A stretch of 64,000 nt of DNA. Source: Paenibacillus sp. J31TS4. GTDB lineage: Bacteria > Bacillota > Bacilli > Paenibacillales > NBRC-103111. Made by a program: the position numbers and the translations under genes. Each line of letters opens with the position of its first letter. Positions within the stretch are counted from its first letter, which is position 1. Positions 35,788 through 45,664 of this stretch are shown piece after piece. The stretch is from positions 62,001 through 126,000 of the forward strand of contig NZ_BOSI01000003.1 of the NCBI RefSeq assembly GCF_018403265.1, in the 5' to 3' direction. The notes beneath the pieces were generated by a model that was given only the letters and a program-made list of their open reading frames with translations, was not told the DNA's origin and ran no database searches.

Positions 35788-37095
35788 TTATCCATTAATA
35801 ATTGGTCTTCCAATTGAATGGTATTCAATGCCTAATAAACGAACTTTATCAAGCGGGTAACAATTCCTTCCATCGAAAATAATTATCTTTCGTTGGGAGC
35901 TATTCCACTCAGATAAATTAACATTCTTAATTTCGTCCCACTCTGTCAATATAAAAATGCAATCCGAGTTATTAACTGCTGCCTTGAGATCAGTAGTATA
36001 TTGAAGATTTCCTGAAATATGTTCCCTTGCTTTATTTATGGCAACAGGATCATAAGCAACAATATTTGCTCCCTCCTCTAGTAGTTGTTGTATTATTTTT
36101 ATTGATGCAGCCTCTCTCATATCGTCTGTATTAGGTTTAAATGCTAAGCCTAAAACAGCTATATTAAGCCCATTTAGTGAGCCAAAACGTTTTTTCGCCT
36201 TGCTTACTAACACAAGTTGTTGATTATTATTTACATTTATGACTGATTTAAGTAATTCAAATTCATGTCTAACATTACCTGCAATTTGAACTAAAGCTTT
36301 AGTATCCTTAGGAAAGCACGAACCACCATAACCAATTCCAGCGTTCAAAAAACTACTACCTATTCTCTTATCAAGCCCCATCCCTCTTGAAACGTCTTCT
36401 ATGTTCGCATTTAGCTTCTCCGATAAATTTGCAATCTCGTTAATGAAACTTATTTTGGTCGCTAGGAATGCATTAGAAGCATATTTAATCAATTCAGCAC
36501 TCTGAAGGTCAGTCTTAAAGATGGGGACCTCAAAGGGACCATTTATTTCTTCCATTAGTTTAGCTGCTTTTTCACTGTCAGTACCAATAACAATTCGATC
36601 AGCTTTAAAAGTATCTTGAACAGCGGACCCCTCACGCAAAAATTCAGGATTAGAAACTATATCAAATAAAGACCTGTCAACTTTCTTTTGTAAGATACAC
36701 TCCATTATTCTCTTATTAGTCCCGACTGGAACAGTACTTTTAGTTATAATCACAGTATATTCACTTATGTGTTCAGAAATAGTATTAACTACGCCATCTA
36801 AATATTCTAGATTTACTGTTCCATCATCTTTAGGTGGGGTTCCAACAGCGATATATATCGCCTTTGCGTCATTTATTCCTTCACAATAACTGTCCGTAAA
36901 GTACAATTTTCCATTAGATATGTTTTTTAACATTAGATCTTCCAAGAGTGGTTCATATATTGGCGATTTAGCCTCTTTTAACATCTTAATTTTGAACGAA
37001 TCGACGTCAACACAAGTTACGGTGTGTCCAATTTCAGCCAAGCAAACACCTGTCACCAATCCAACATAGCCAGTACCAATTACCGATATTCTCAT
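35788..37095 (-). CDS. ugd: UDP-glucose 6-dehydrogenase
   Basis: A 435-residue NAD-dependent enzyme that makes UDP-glucuronate, a precursor of acidic EPS. The Rossmann motif MRISVIGTGYVGLVTGVCLA opens the protein, the catalytic Cys is in GYGGSCFPKDTKAL near residue 255, and the C-terminal domain has VLGLAFKPNTDDMREAASI. The ATG at 37095 with GGGAAG 5 nt upstream is preferred over the one 15 nt earlier. AT-rich, like the flippase upstream, and unlike the VanZ gene downstream. The GalU product (UDP-glucose) is its substrate, so the cluster supplies itself with UDP-glucuronate. Confidence 0.92.
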   Translation of the reverse strand: MRISVIGTGYVGLVTGVCLAEIGHTVTCVDVDSFKIKMLKEAKSPIYEPLLEDLMLKNISNGKLYFTDSYCEGINDAKAIYIAVGTPPKDDGTVNLEYLDGVVNTISEHISEYTVIITKSTVPVGTNKRIMECILQKKVDRSLFDIVSNPEFLREGSAVQDTFKADRIVIGTDSEKAAKLMEEINGPFEVPIFKTDLQSAELIKYASNAFLATKISFINEIANLSEKLNANIEDVSRGMGLDKRIGSSFLNAGIGYGGSCFPKDTKALVQIAGNVRHEFELLKSVINVNNNQQLVLVSKAKKRFGSLNGLNIAVLGLAFKPNTDDMREAASIKIIQQLLEEGANIVAYDPVAINKAREHISGNLQYTTDLKAAVNNSDCIFILTEWDEIKNVNLSEWNSSQRKIIIFDGRNCYPLDKVRLLGIEYHSIGRPIING

Positions 37096-37118
37096 TTTAT
37101 CTTCCCACATTCATCTAG

Positions 37119-38525
37119 TTATTGGTTAAAGCGCCTTACGTTATTAAGAAATTTGTTTATTTTCAATGAAAAATTATCATACAGTAATAGAGCCTCAATC
37201 AAATGCTTAACAGATATGCGCATTTCTTTAAAAAACAAAGGAGCAATAAGTTGTACAATTACCTGGGCTATTAACGTTGAAAAGGCCGCTCCGTTAATAC
37301 CCCAAATAGGAATAGTAAGGAAGTTCATTAGCAAATTTACAGTTCCTCCTACTCCAACGCAATATTTATTGTATTTCACCTTATCTTCACAGACTAACCA
37401 TATTACCCTTATCCCACCAAGCAATGCAAACAACGATGACCATATAGTAATTTGTAGAATTTCTGTTGCTTCAATATAGCTAATTCCGTAAAACATATGA
37501 ATAAGTATGCTTCCAAAAATTTTAAATAGTAATGCTACAATAATCCCCAGCCAAATAACTATGGAATAGAGTTGTTTCAATTGTCTCAAGTATTTTACCT
37601 TATCTTTGTTAAAAGACTCCATGATTATAGGCCTTGCAGAATTTATGATTGTTATCGGAATTATTATCCACAAGTCTGATAGGGTAGTTGCAGCTGAATA
37701 TATTCCAACAGAACTTTGGTTAATCATTTTTCCAATCATAATTTTATCCATCTGTGTATACAGTGATATAAGTAAACCTGAAATTATAAAGTGATAACTT
37801 TGAGACAATATATTCTTGGAAAGTTCCCAAGAAAAGAGCAATCTTTCACTGTTATATTTTCTATATACTCCAAAAATAATAATTGATACTATTAACACTT
37901 CAACGCTACTGGTCAATGCAAATAAAAATACGCCAGAGTTAAACATTATTAGCATTAACTTAAAAACAGTGACCAAAGTAGTGGATATTATTCTGGCTAG
38001 CGAGATATATTTAGATTGAAGTTTAGACTGGAACCAAAAGTCTATCACATCAAGCGAGGAAAATAGCAGACTAAGAGACTGGACAAATGCGATATAAAAT
38101 ACTGATTTATCTTCGGGCTGTAGTATAATAATAAAGATCAAAATAGCTATTATTGACAAAGCAGAAGATACGGTTCGAAGAATAATGCACGTGCCTACAA
38201 TAACACTCTTGTTTTGAGGGTCGCTTACAAAGTATTTTATAATGATTCCCTCTAGCCCTAGACTACTTATTACTGAAAAAATAGCTATTATTGATAAAGA
38301 AAAGGTTAGCAAACCGTAATTGTTGGGTCCTAAATATCTAGCTATTAACATTAATAAAATTAAATTTACAATTCCCCTTATTACCTTGTCGAACAGCATC
38401 CAAGTTGTATTATTCAACAACTTCCTTCCATTCTCTCCAACCTTTATAATAAGATTTTCTCCTCCTTGGTTTCTATATCTTTTCAATTTCCGCTTGACAA
38501 GTACTTTACTAGTGGCTGCATACAT
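37119..38525 (-). CDS. Wzx-type polysaccharide flippase
   Basis: A 468-residue (maximum) membrane protein with about 12-14 helices, of the MATE/MviN/PST superfamily. The first helix region is NNTTWMLFDKVIRGIVNLIL, followed by ARYLGPNNYGLLTFSLSI, typical of Wzx. It would move lipid-linked repeat units across the membrane. The start is unclear: the outermost ATG (38525) overlaps the preceding gene by 43 nt and lacks an RBS. AAGGAGG lies about 10 nt before an ATT codon at 38448-38450, just after the previous stop, so a rare ATT start is possible. AT-rich. Confidence 0.85.
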   Translation of the reverse strand: MYAATSKVLVKRKLKRYRNQGGENLIIKVGENGRKLLNNTTWMLFDKVIRGIVNLILLMLIARYLGPNNYGLLTFSLSIIAIFSVISSLGLEGIIIKYFVSDPQNKSVIVGTCIILRTVSSALSIIAILIFIIILQPEDKSVFYIAFVQSLSLLFSSLDVIDFWFQSKLQSKYISLARIISTTLVTVFKLMLIMFNSGVFLFALTSSVEVLIVSIIIFGVYRKYNSERLLFSWELSKNILSQSYHFIISGLLISLYTQMDKIMIGKMINQSSVGIYSAATTLSDLWIIIPITIINSARPIIMESFNKDKVKYLRQLKQLYSIVIWLGIIVALLFKIFGSILIHMFYGISYIEATEILQITIWSSLFALLGGIRVIWLVCEDKVKYNKYCVGVGGTVNLLMNFLTIPIWGINGAAFSTLIAQVIVQLIAPLFFKEMRISVKHLIEALLLYDNFSLKINKFLNNVRRFNQ

Positions 38526-39595
38526 ACTTTTTGGTCAAAGTTTTTTTCCGCATACCGTCTTATTTCCGAAATGACTTTGTTTTTGCTATTACCAACATAA
38601 ACGCTGTCGTAAAAGCTTATTATTTCCTTGATATTTATCGGAGAATCATCAGCTGATACCCTCATATAATATTTAAAATCTTTGATATAATCTAACTCTG
38701 TTTCTACCCCTGAGACTATAGGCAATCCTTTAGCTAGATATTCCTTTCCTTTTAAACTGCTGTTATAATATACTCCGCTTCTATGCCTCCCCATGGCATC
38801 TAGACCAATTTCACATAGATCATACAGTTCATCTAATGAGGGACCATACAATTTACCGTGAAAGAAAACCTTATCCTGTAGTCCATATTCATGGACTTTG
38901 TTTTTATAAAAATTAATAACATCTCCATCTCCCACTATATGTAATACAACATCCCTTTTTCCTCCTGATTTATAGTACAATCCTAGGCCTTCTATAAATC
39001 GGTCATAACCATGCCAGAATGACAACATTGCAACTGCAATTACATGAATTTCTTTTGCGTCACTTGGTTTTTTAGATGTAATTCTATTACAATCTATTCC
39101 ATTTGATAACTTAATAGCAGGAATTCCAAATATAATATCATCATTTGAAAAGGTTACAATTCTATCAACATACTTTTTTAATTTATGCTTATAAAACGCA
39201 TCTTTGATATTTGATGCGAAGTATATAATCCGGCGGCTTCTTTCTTTATCATAAGGGTATGTGGGCAATTCAATAACCACTTTAATTCTCGGGTTATTTT
39301 TTTTTATATTTTTAAGAAGTAGTATGAAATCTATATCAAATGCCATTTTTCTAATATAAATAAAATCCGATCCATTAAATTCGCTATTATATTTCTTTTC
39401 AAAAACAAATGAATTGAAAGGTAGGTGTCTTGCCACTTTAAAAAGGAAACTATTTTTACTTTCGTAACAATATAGTTTCGTATATAAAGATTCGCCATTA
39501 AATATTTCTATTTGCGAATGTATCTTTTTGGCCACACCTTCATATTTCTTATGCATGATTTCTTTTGAAATCGAAACTAAATAATAACCTCTCAT
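38483..39595 (-). CDS. Glycosyltransferase, GT4-like (GT-B fold)
   Basis: A 370-residue enzyme. The C-terminal half is GT-B-like: IHVIAVAMLSFWHGYDRFIE opens the nucleotide domain and LHIVGDGDVINFYKN and VFFHGKLYGPSLDELYDLCE follow the usual alternating pattern, ending GKEYLAKGLPIVSG. The N-terminal half is poorly conserved. It adds one sugar to the EPS repeat unit; donor and linkage cannot be told. Its start overlaps the preceding GT2 stop by 4 nt (39592-39595). AT-rich. Confidence 0.8.
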   Translation of the reverse strand: MRGYYLVSISKEIMHKKYEGVAKKIHSQIEIFNGESLYTKLYCYESKNSFLFKVARHLPFNSFVFEKKYNSEFNGSDFIYIRKMAFDIDFILLLKNIKKNNPRIKVVIELPTYPYDKERSRRIIYFASNIKDAFYKHKLKKYVDRIVTFSNDDIIFGIPAIKLSNGIDCNRITSKKPSDAKEIHVIAVAMLSFWHGYDRFIEGLGLYYKSGGKRDVVLHIVGDGDVINFYKNKVHEYGLQDKVFFHGKLYGPSLDELYDLCEIGLDAMGRHRSGVYYNSSLKGKEYLAKGLPIVSGVETELDYIKDFKYYMRVSADDSPINIKEIISFYDSVYVGNSKNKVISEIRRYAEKNFDQKVCMQPLVKYLSSGN

Positions 39596-40680
39596 ATATT
39601 CTCTCTCACTCTTTCTACTTCATATATTTCTCTTTTGTTTCTAAAAATTATTTTTCGAAACATATTATAAGTGTTTTTAAACTTATTTCGGGACCAAAAT
39701 AGAGCTCTGTAAGCACTATCCATGATATTTGCGTCATTTATACTATATAAAAAACAAAATATCTTAGTAAAGACATCCTTCTTATTATCATATCGAGAAA
39801 GAGCATATTGAACCTTTTTCTCATTAAGTATTTCCTCAAGGAAGGAGATCCTATGTTTACGATCCAGCGGACTTCCCGATTGATAAATATTATGGACACA
39901 GGTTTGAATGCCAAGAACATAAGTGTTATTCAACAGGAGGGAGTCAATATTGTGTTTAGCGAACAGTTGACTTAACAATTTGCTTATCTCATTAAACGTC
40001 TCATATAACTCGGGTGAATAGCTAGAGCTTAACGAATTACTTTTAACGATGTAGTGATACTTATTTTGGTTTATTATGCAAATCGATCTAGAATTAAACA
40101 ATACCTTGCAATTAAACAAAAAGTCTTCCATATTCTTTACTATCGGGTCAAAACATATGTTGTTTTTTTTAATGATTTCTCGTTTTATTACCCTTCCACC
40201 GCTATAACCTATTAAATTCAATTTATCTAATGAAAGTAACATCTCCCTAATAGTAGATGTATTACTTCCCCACATTGATTCTTTAACGCCAAGATATTTA
40301 CTATAATTTATATAATCAAAAATTATACCTCCAATAAGGATATCAGAGTTAGACTTTACAATATAAGAGTAAAAAACTTCAAGCATATCGTGCTCTATCC
40401 AATCATCTGCATCAACAAAGACTACGTATTTTCCCGAAGATAGAGATATCCCCCTATTTCTGGAAACACTTACTCCTTGATTCTTTTGGTATACTAGATT
40501 AATTCGCTTATCAGCCAAGAATTCTTTACAGATGAGTTGGCTATTATCAATAGAACCATCATTAATAATTACTATCTCAAAGTCTTTAAAACTTTGATTT
40601 ATTAGTGACTCAAGACATGAACCTATTGTCTTTCCCGCATTAAACATAGGTATGATAATACTAAAAAAGGGAGACTTCAC
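39592..40680 (-). CDS. Glycosyltransferase family 2
   Basis: A 362-residue GT-A enzyme. The N-terminus FFSIIIPMFNAGKTIGSCLE, then FEIVIINDGSIDNSQLI, and the metal-binding DXD-type YVVFVDADDWIEHDML around residue 90 are standard GT2 motifs. The C-terminal part is variable. It is coupled to the downstream GT4-like gene (4-nt overlap) and follows the EpsG-type polymerase by 19 bp. AT-rich. Confidence 0.88.
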   Translation of the reverse strand: MKSPFFSIIIPMFNAGKTIGSCLESLINQSFKDFEIVIINDGSIDNSQLICKEFLADKRINLVYQKNQGVSVSRNRGISLSSGKYVVFVDADDWIEHDMLEVFYSYIVKSNSDILIGGIIFDYINYSKYLGVKESMWGSNTSTIREMLLSLDKLNLIGYSGGRVIKREIIKKNNICFDPIVKNMEDFLFNCKVLFNSRSICIINQNKYHYIVKSNSLSSSYSPELYETFNEISKLLSQLFAKHNIDSLLLNNTYVLGIQTCVHNIYQSGSPLDRKHRISFLEEILNEKKVQYALSRYDNKKDVFTKIFCFLYSINDANIMDSAYRALFWSRNKFKNTYNMFRKIIFRNKREIYEVERVRENI

Positions 40681-40699
40681 AGTGTCCTCCTGAGTTTAT

Positions 40700-41797
40700 T
40701 TAATTAACAAAAAAGTAAAACGGGGTGGCTTGATACCATTCAGGCCTGTAAACAAAAATAATTATATTGTAGAATGAGAAGAATACTACAGTTAAAATAA
40801 TACTAACTATCCTAATACTCTTTTTCTTTATTACTGAAATTATATTTGGTAAAAAAATTATTAGGAAAATAGAGAAGTACTCGACCATTCTACCTAATAT
40901 ACTCATTCGTATAGATAGAATAGCTATTCCGACAGTAATCATAGCTATTAATGTAAGTAAATTACCTTTTCCTCTTACTGCGTTTTCTCGTTTTACTGCC
41001 TCTGGTTCTGATTCCTTGTAATACTTAATAAACAATCCGAAAACGAATATCATTCCGTAAACAACAGCATTAATAATGTTTCCCATCTTATTGCTGTCGA
41101 AATAACTAGTATAACCTCCATATTGATTTGTTTTTATCATTATATATTCAATAAAAGGATAGAACCAATTGAACAATAAGATGACAACTAGGGAAAATAG
41201 ACACAATATTTTATAACTGAATTTTATTTTGTTCAGGAAATAAACCAAGCCAAAGATAATGCTAGATTTGTGAAAAAGAGTAGCAAGTAGAATAGTGGCA
41301 GAAAATTGGACTGGCTTTTTCCTGTGCGCAAAATTAAAACTGTGTACTAGTAAGGACATGGCTAAATACTGCCGCATTATATTCATCGAACTATAGAAAA
41401 ACATCATAACAATAAATAAATACACACTTAACCAAACTATATTTGAGTTTTTGTAGATAAAGACCATCATGGAGCTAATTATTATAAAACTTGTAGTAAT
41501 CAATAACACTTGGCTATTATCGGAAATTATATGCAAATATTTATTTAGCAGGACAAACCCTTTTTCATAATAGAAATCCCACAAATAGTCTAAAGAGGAA
41601 TACCCTACTATTTCATAGAAATTTATATATGAATTTGTATCGTTACCAATATTGTGTGCACGAAATCCGGAGATTCCAAATAGTATCAAAAATGATACAA
41701 ACAGAAATATAACTTTACTTGTCTTCCCCCATCCTCTACTAGAAAAAATGGCAGCTATTAAGCAAATGAAAGTTAAAGCCGATCCATATACGATCAC
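40700..41797 (-). CDS. EpsG-family polysaccharide polymerase (Wzy-like)
   Basis: A 365-residue protein with about 10-11 membrane helices. FGISGFRAHNIGNDTNSYIN near residue 45 is the typical EpsG/Wzy GxDxxxY motif, followed by FYSSMNIMRQYLAMSLLVHS and LLATLFHKSSIIFGLVYF, as in EpsG. It would polymerise repeat units outside the membrane. Start overlaps the preceding GT stop by 4 nt (41794-41797). Strongly AT-rich. Confidence 0.87.
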   Translation of the reverse strand: MIVYGSALTFICLIAAIFSSRGWGKTSKVIFLFVSFLILFGISGFRAHNIGNDTNSYINFYEIVGYSSLDYLWDFYYEKGFVLLNKYLHIISDNSQVLLITTSFIIISSMMVFIYKNSNIVWLSVYLFIVMMFFYSSMNIMRQYLAMSLLVHSFNFAHRKKPVQFSATILLATLFHKSSIIFGLVYFLNKIKFSYKILCLFSLVVILLFNWFYPFIEYIMIKTNQYGGYTSYFDSNKMGNIINAVVYGMIFVFGLFIKYYKESEPEAVKRENAVRGKGNLLTLIAMITVGIAILSIRMSILGRMVEYFSIFLIIFLPNIISVIKKKSIRIVSIILTVVFFSFYNIIIFVYRPEWYQATPFYFFVN

Positions 41798-42927
41798 CAG
41801 GTAGTAACCCTTTCTATATTTACTGTATTTACTGCATTTACTATTTTTTCATATTCTTCAATAGCCCTCCTAGAAACATTACTCCAGGAATACTTATCAG
41901 CTATATACTTTAATGCATTTTTAGTATATAATTCCCTCTCGCTTCTCGCCCTATATGCATTAATAATTTGTTCTGCTATACCATCGACACTAAAGTCCGC
42001 CTTCCATCCACACTTATACTTTTCGATGTCATCAGCCATATTGGTACCGGGAGTTAATAATACAGGAACTCCAAGGGATAAAGCTTCCAAAACAGCAAGC
42101 GGCTGACCCTCAAAGCGTGAAGTCAAAACAAACAAATCACTTTCACACAACTTTTTGCGTTTTTGGTCATCGTATAAAGCGTCTCCCAGAGTTACAATAT
42201 CCTCCAAGTTATATTTATTAATAATATTTCCTATTTTTTTTCTTCCACCATTATCATCAGGCCCATTTATAAATAATTTAATATTATTTCCCCGCATAAA
42301 ACTTGATATTCTGTTACAAGCCTCTAGTAATATATCTATTCCTTTATGATAAGGATCTAATCGGCCGAGATAGGATATATTAAAAGAATTATCATTTTTT
42401 AAACCTCTTGTTACTTCTATGGCCCCTAATTCTATTGCATTACCGCAAACGAATGAATTAATATTAAAATCTAGGGAATCCTCTTTTTCCCTTTCTGTAA
42501 GGTACTGTAAAGCGGAAGCATTTTTGATAAAGTAGTTAAAAAAGAGAAAATTACCTACAATTTTTTTATATTTCTTCTTGAGTTGAGCTGAGTTAGTTAG
42601 ACTACCATGTGGGGTAATGACATAAGGAATGCTTTGTTCAATCAAATATTTGGCTGCTCTAAAATAGTAGAAAAAGTAGATGCCATGAAATATAACAATA
42701 TCCGGTTTTTCAAACCCCAATATTTTAGAAATATTTCCGTCGGGACAATCATCCAATGAGAAGTAAGTATAACCCACTACATCTTCTTTATTTCTTATAT
42801 CAATTTTCGAACAGTTCAATAAAGCAACAGTGGAGTATATACATTGAGATTTTACATGGCCTGGAACTATAACAGATACGCCATTTGATTTATTATTATC
42901 AAGCCATGCTATATGTAAGACCTTCAA
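41794..42927 (-). CDS. Glycosyltransferase family 4
   Basis: A 377-residue GT-B enzyme. IVIFHGIYFFYYFRA and PYVITPHGSLTNSAQLKKKY lie in the acceptor domain; YLGRLDPYHKGIDILLEAC starts the donor domain, and the E-x7-E motif is SRFEGQPLAVLEALSLGVP. The His-Gly-Ser after PYVITP is seen in group-1 transferases of EPS loci. It is followed by the EpsG-type polymerase (4-nt overlap). AT-rich. Confidence 0.88.
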   Translation of the reverse strand: MKVLHIAWLDNNKSNGVSVIVPGHVKSQCIYSTVALLNCSKIDIRNKEDVVGYTYFSLDDCPDGNISKILGFEKPDIVIFHGIYFFYYFRAAKYLIEQSIPYVITPHGSLTNSAQLKKKYKKIVGNFLFFNYFIKNASALQYLTEREKEDSLDFNINSFVCGNAIELGAIEVTRGLKNDNSFNISYLGRLDPYHKGIDILLEACNRISSFMRGNNIKLFINGPDDNGGRKKIGNIINKYNLEDIVTLGDALYDDQKRKKLCESDLFVLTSRFEGQPLAVLEALSLGVPVLLTPGTNMADDIEKYKCGWKADFSVDGIAEQIINAYRARSERELYTKNALKYIADKYSWSNVSRRAIEEYEKIVNAVNTVNIERVTTW

Positions 42928-42996
42928 AAAGACAACTCCTCCATAATATTTAACTAAACTCCTAACTCTATCTTTCTACTGAAGCCACGATTCTTG

Positions 42997-44127
42997 CTAG
43001 TTGGCCTCTTCTCTTGAAATAGTTATATAGAGTTTTTCTAACCATGCAGCACTATTCTTAATATCATAGCCTTTGTCTATTATCTTATTAAGGGTATCCT
43101 GCCTTTCATAACCCTTATAATAATGTAAAAGCTTTTTAACCCAGTCTTCTGTAGATCCATTTAGGGTAATAAATTCGACATCTCCTGTAATATCGCTGTC
43201 CCGTGCGATAGAATCGGAGAGAAAACACTTTAATCCTGATGCCTGAGCTTCAATAGCAACCACTGGTAAACCCTCATATAATGAAGGAAGAACAAAGACA
43301 TCCATCGCTTGCATAATTGTATGAATATCAGAACGCTCTCCTAAAAAAAGAACTGAACCTTCTAAGCCAAGTGAAATTACTTTTTTTCGAATACGTTCTT
43401 CCATATCACCTTTTCCAATTAGCAATAATACAGAATTAGATTTTCTAATAATAATATCTTTAAAAATATCAATTAAGAATTCATGATTTTTTTGTTCACT
43501 AAATCTTCCAACATGTCCTATTACAAATTTGTCTTTAATCCCAAGAACAGCCCTGATATCTCTTCTAGTATTCGGGTTAAATTGAAATTTTTCCGATTCT
43601 ATTGCGTTGTTTATTAAAAGAGGTTTGCTTTTATTGGTCTTAAGTCGTACTTTTCCAAACAACCAATCCCCCGCAACATTTGAACAAGCTAAGTGGTAAT
43701 TTGCGTATCTTTTCACATTCCTCCGATTGAGATAATGGAGAAATTTACGCAGTATACCCGGTGGGGATGAAGAGTTGTGAGAATGGGCTATTATGCATTT
43801 AACCCCACACCTTTTTGCCGCTAATAATGGAGAAATATAAGCAGCTGAAAGCATATTAACATGTATAATGTCGTAATTATTTTTCCTAATTAACCTTTTG
43901 ATTTGAACGTAATTTTTAATGGGGTTTTTCATAAAATGTGTAACATTATATATTTCTCCCCCTAATTCCTTTATTTCTTCTTGGTATGCTATGCTTGAAT
44001 ACATATTAATAAAGTCAGTCTTAATTCTATTCGGGTTTAAGTTTCTAAAATAGTTCATTATAAAACTTTCAACCCCACCGGCATTATATGTCATTCCAAA
44101 CTGCAGTACCTTTATGGGCTTGTTCAT
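42997..44127 (-). CDS. Glycosyltransferase, EpsF-like (GT4)
   Basis: A 376-residue GT-B enzyme closest in pattern to B. subtilis EpsF: VLQFGMTYNAGGVESFIMNY at the N-terminus, CIIAHSHNSSSPPG in the acceptor domain, FVIGHVGRFSEQKNHEFLID, and the E-x7-E motif PSLYEGLPVVAIEAQASGL. Its start lies 44 nt inside the 3' end of the preceding GT2 gene, so the two are strongly overlapped. AT-rich like its neighbours. Confidence 0.88.
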   Translation of the reverse strand: MNKPIKVLQFGMTYNAGGVESFIMNYFRNLNPNRIKTDFINMYSSIAYQEEIKELGGEIYNVTHFMKNPIKNYVQIKRLIRKNNYDIIHVNMLSAAYISPLLAAKRCGVKCIIAHSHNSSSPPGILRKFLHYLNRRNVKRYANYHLACSNVAGDWLFGKVRLKTNKSKPLLINNAIESEKFQFNPNTRRDIRAVLGIKDKFVIGHVGRFSEQKNHEFLIDIFKDIIIRKSNSVLLLIGKGDMEERIRKKVISLGLEGSVLFLGERSDIHTIMQAMDVFVLPSLYEGLPVVAIEAQASGLKCFLSDSIARDSDITGDVEFITLNGSTEDWVKKLLHYYKGYERQDTLNKIIDKGYDIKNSAAWLEKLYITISREEAN

Positions 44128-45052
44128 TTTCTCTACCTGCCAATCTACGACTTAATCTACTTTTCATGATAATATAACCTTCGTTTATAATGATGTCGCA
44201 ATAAAACATAACGGTAATTATTCCATATTTGGTTGCAGGCATCAGTCTTTTTCTCTTTAGATTTACATATGTAAGAACAGCATAGTGCCTGAAATTAATG
44301 TATCGCTTTTCACTAAATGTTAACATATTAAAAAATTTCTTTTTACATTTATGCAAATAGTTTTCTCCCTCAATTTTTTTATGGCCTGTGGACAACCCCC
44401 CATCATTATTATGGACGCAGCAAATCACATCACATCTTTGCAAATAACCTATTCGTGCACCACTTTGTATAGTTTTAAGCATTAAGTAGAATTCATCACC
44501 AACATCGATTAAATCAAATCCGTTGATTCTTGTGATAAGATCCCTTTTAAACATAAAAGTATTAGTTCCTGTTATATGATGCTTAAGATGGTATTTCATT
44601 AAATTGCTATGTTCCAAACTCTTAAGCCTATTTTTAGTTCTATAACCTACAATTCTATCCCTTTCGTTCATAAGACATAAATCCGCGAAACTCATTTCCA
44701 AGTTATTCTCTAACATATACGTTAATTGATTCTTTATTTTATCTGGCAAATAGATATCATCGTCATCTAAAAAGGTAATAAAATCCCCCTTCGATGTCTC
44801 TATTCCGATATTCCTAGTCTGTGCTGATCCTAAGTTCTTCTTATTTTTTATATAGAGGATATTATTAAATTTTTGTTGATATTCTTCAATAATTTGATTA
44901 ACCTCTTTCCTGTAACTGCTCTCTTTCTCATTATCATCTACTATTATTATCTCAATATTTGTATATGTTTGATTAATGACTGATTCTATAGCTCTTCGAA
45001 GAGGAGCAACCCTTCGAAAAGTTGGGATTATTATACTTACTTTACTATTCAT
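44084..45052 (-). CDS. Glycosyltransferase family 2
   Basis: A 322-residue GT-A enzyme: VSIIIPTFRRVAPLRRAIES, IEIIIVDDN and FITFLDDDDIYLPDKIKNQL carry the nucleotide-sugar and metal-binding motifs. The C-terminus is basic and lies over the start of the EpsF-like gene. It marks the 5' edge of the AT-rich block; the sugar transferase just upstream is less AT-rich. Confidence 0.88.
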   Translation of the reverse strand: MNSKVSIIIPTFRRVAPLRRAIESVINQTYTNIEIIIVDDNEKESSYRKEVNQIIEEYQQKFNNILYIKNKKNLGSAQTRNIGIETSKGDFITFLDDDDIYLPDKIKNQLTYMLENNLEMSFADLCLMNERDRIVGYRTKNRLKSLEHSNLMKYHLKHHITGTNTFMFKRDLITRINGFDLIDVGDEFYLMLKTIQSGARIGYLQRCDVICCVHNNDGGLSTGHKKIEGENYLHKCKKKFFNMLTFSEKRYINFRHYAVLTYVNLKRKRLMPATKYGIITVMFYCDIIINEGYIIMKSRLSRRLAGRENEQAHKGTAVWNDI

Positions 45053-45079
45053 ATAGTCACCTTTTTTACTAATGTGTTT

Positions 45080-45664
45080 TTAAACGCCTTCTTTTACTCC
45101 CTCGGATTTAACTATATTAATGATGGTAATTAGAAGTATTTTAATGTCGAACTTTAAGGTTGTATTGTTGCAATACGAGCCATCAAAACACGCTTTTTGC
45201 ACCAACGAAATTTCATCTCTGCCATTCACCTGAGCCCATCCGGTCAAGCCAGGGCGAATATCGTTCGCTCCGTATTTGTCACGTTCGGCAATGAGATCAT
45301 ACTGATTCCAGAGCGCCGGCCTTGGTCCCACAACGCTCATTTCACCCATCAAGATATTAATGAGCTGCGGCAGTTCGTCCAGACTCGATTTCCTCAGAAG
45401 TCTTCCTAGCTTGGTGATGTATAGATCTGGATTTTCTAGAAGATGAGTCGGTGTATTGCTAGGTGTATCGACTTTCATAGTGCGAAATTTGAGAATGTTA
45501 AATTCTTGCTTGTGCCTGCCCATTCTTCTTTGTTTGAAGAAGACCGGCCCGCTGGAATCCAGCTTGATCAGAAGGATCAACAGCAGAAAGATCGGAGACA
45601 AAACAAGAATGCCAACTAGGGAAAGGAGAATGTCAAATATCCTCTTGCCAAAACTCCTATACAA
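45080..45664 (-). CDS. Priming sugar transferase (undecaprenyl-phosphate), EpsL-like
   Basis: A 194-residue membrane-associated phosphoglycosyltransferase that begins EPS repeat synthesis by placing a sugar phosphate on undecaprenyl phosphate. One N-terminal hydrophobic hairpin ([20 protein letters not shown]) is followed by [20 protein letters not shown] and KFRTM, then [24 protein letters not shown] and [16 protein letters not shown]. Length is typical of the short, monotopic EpsL/PglC group. The start overlaps galU by 8 nt. Confidence 0.92.
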   Translation of the reverse strand: MYRSFGKRIFDILLSLVGILVLSPIFLLLILLIKLDSSGPVFFKQRRMGRHKQEFNILKFRTMKVDTPSNTPTHLLENPDLYITKLGRLLRKSSLDELPQLINILMGEMSVVGPRPALWNQYDLIAERDKYGANDIRPGLTGWAQVNGRDEISLVQKACFDGSYCNNTTLKFDIKILLITIINIVKSEGVKEGV

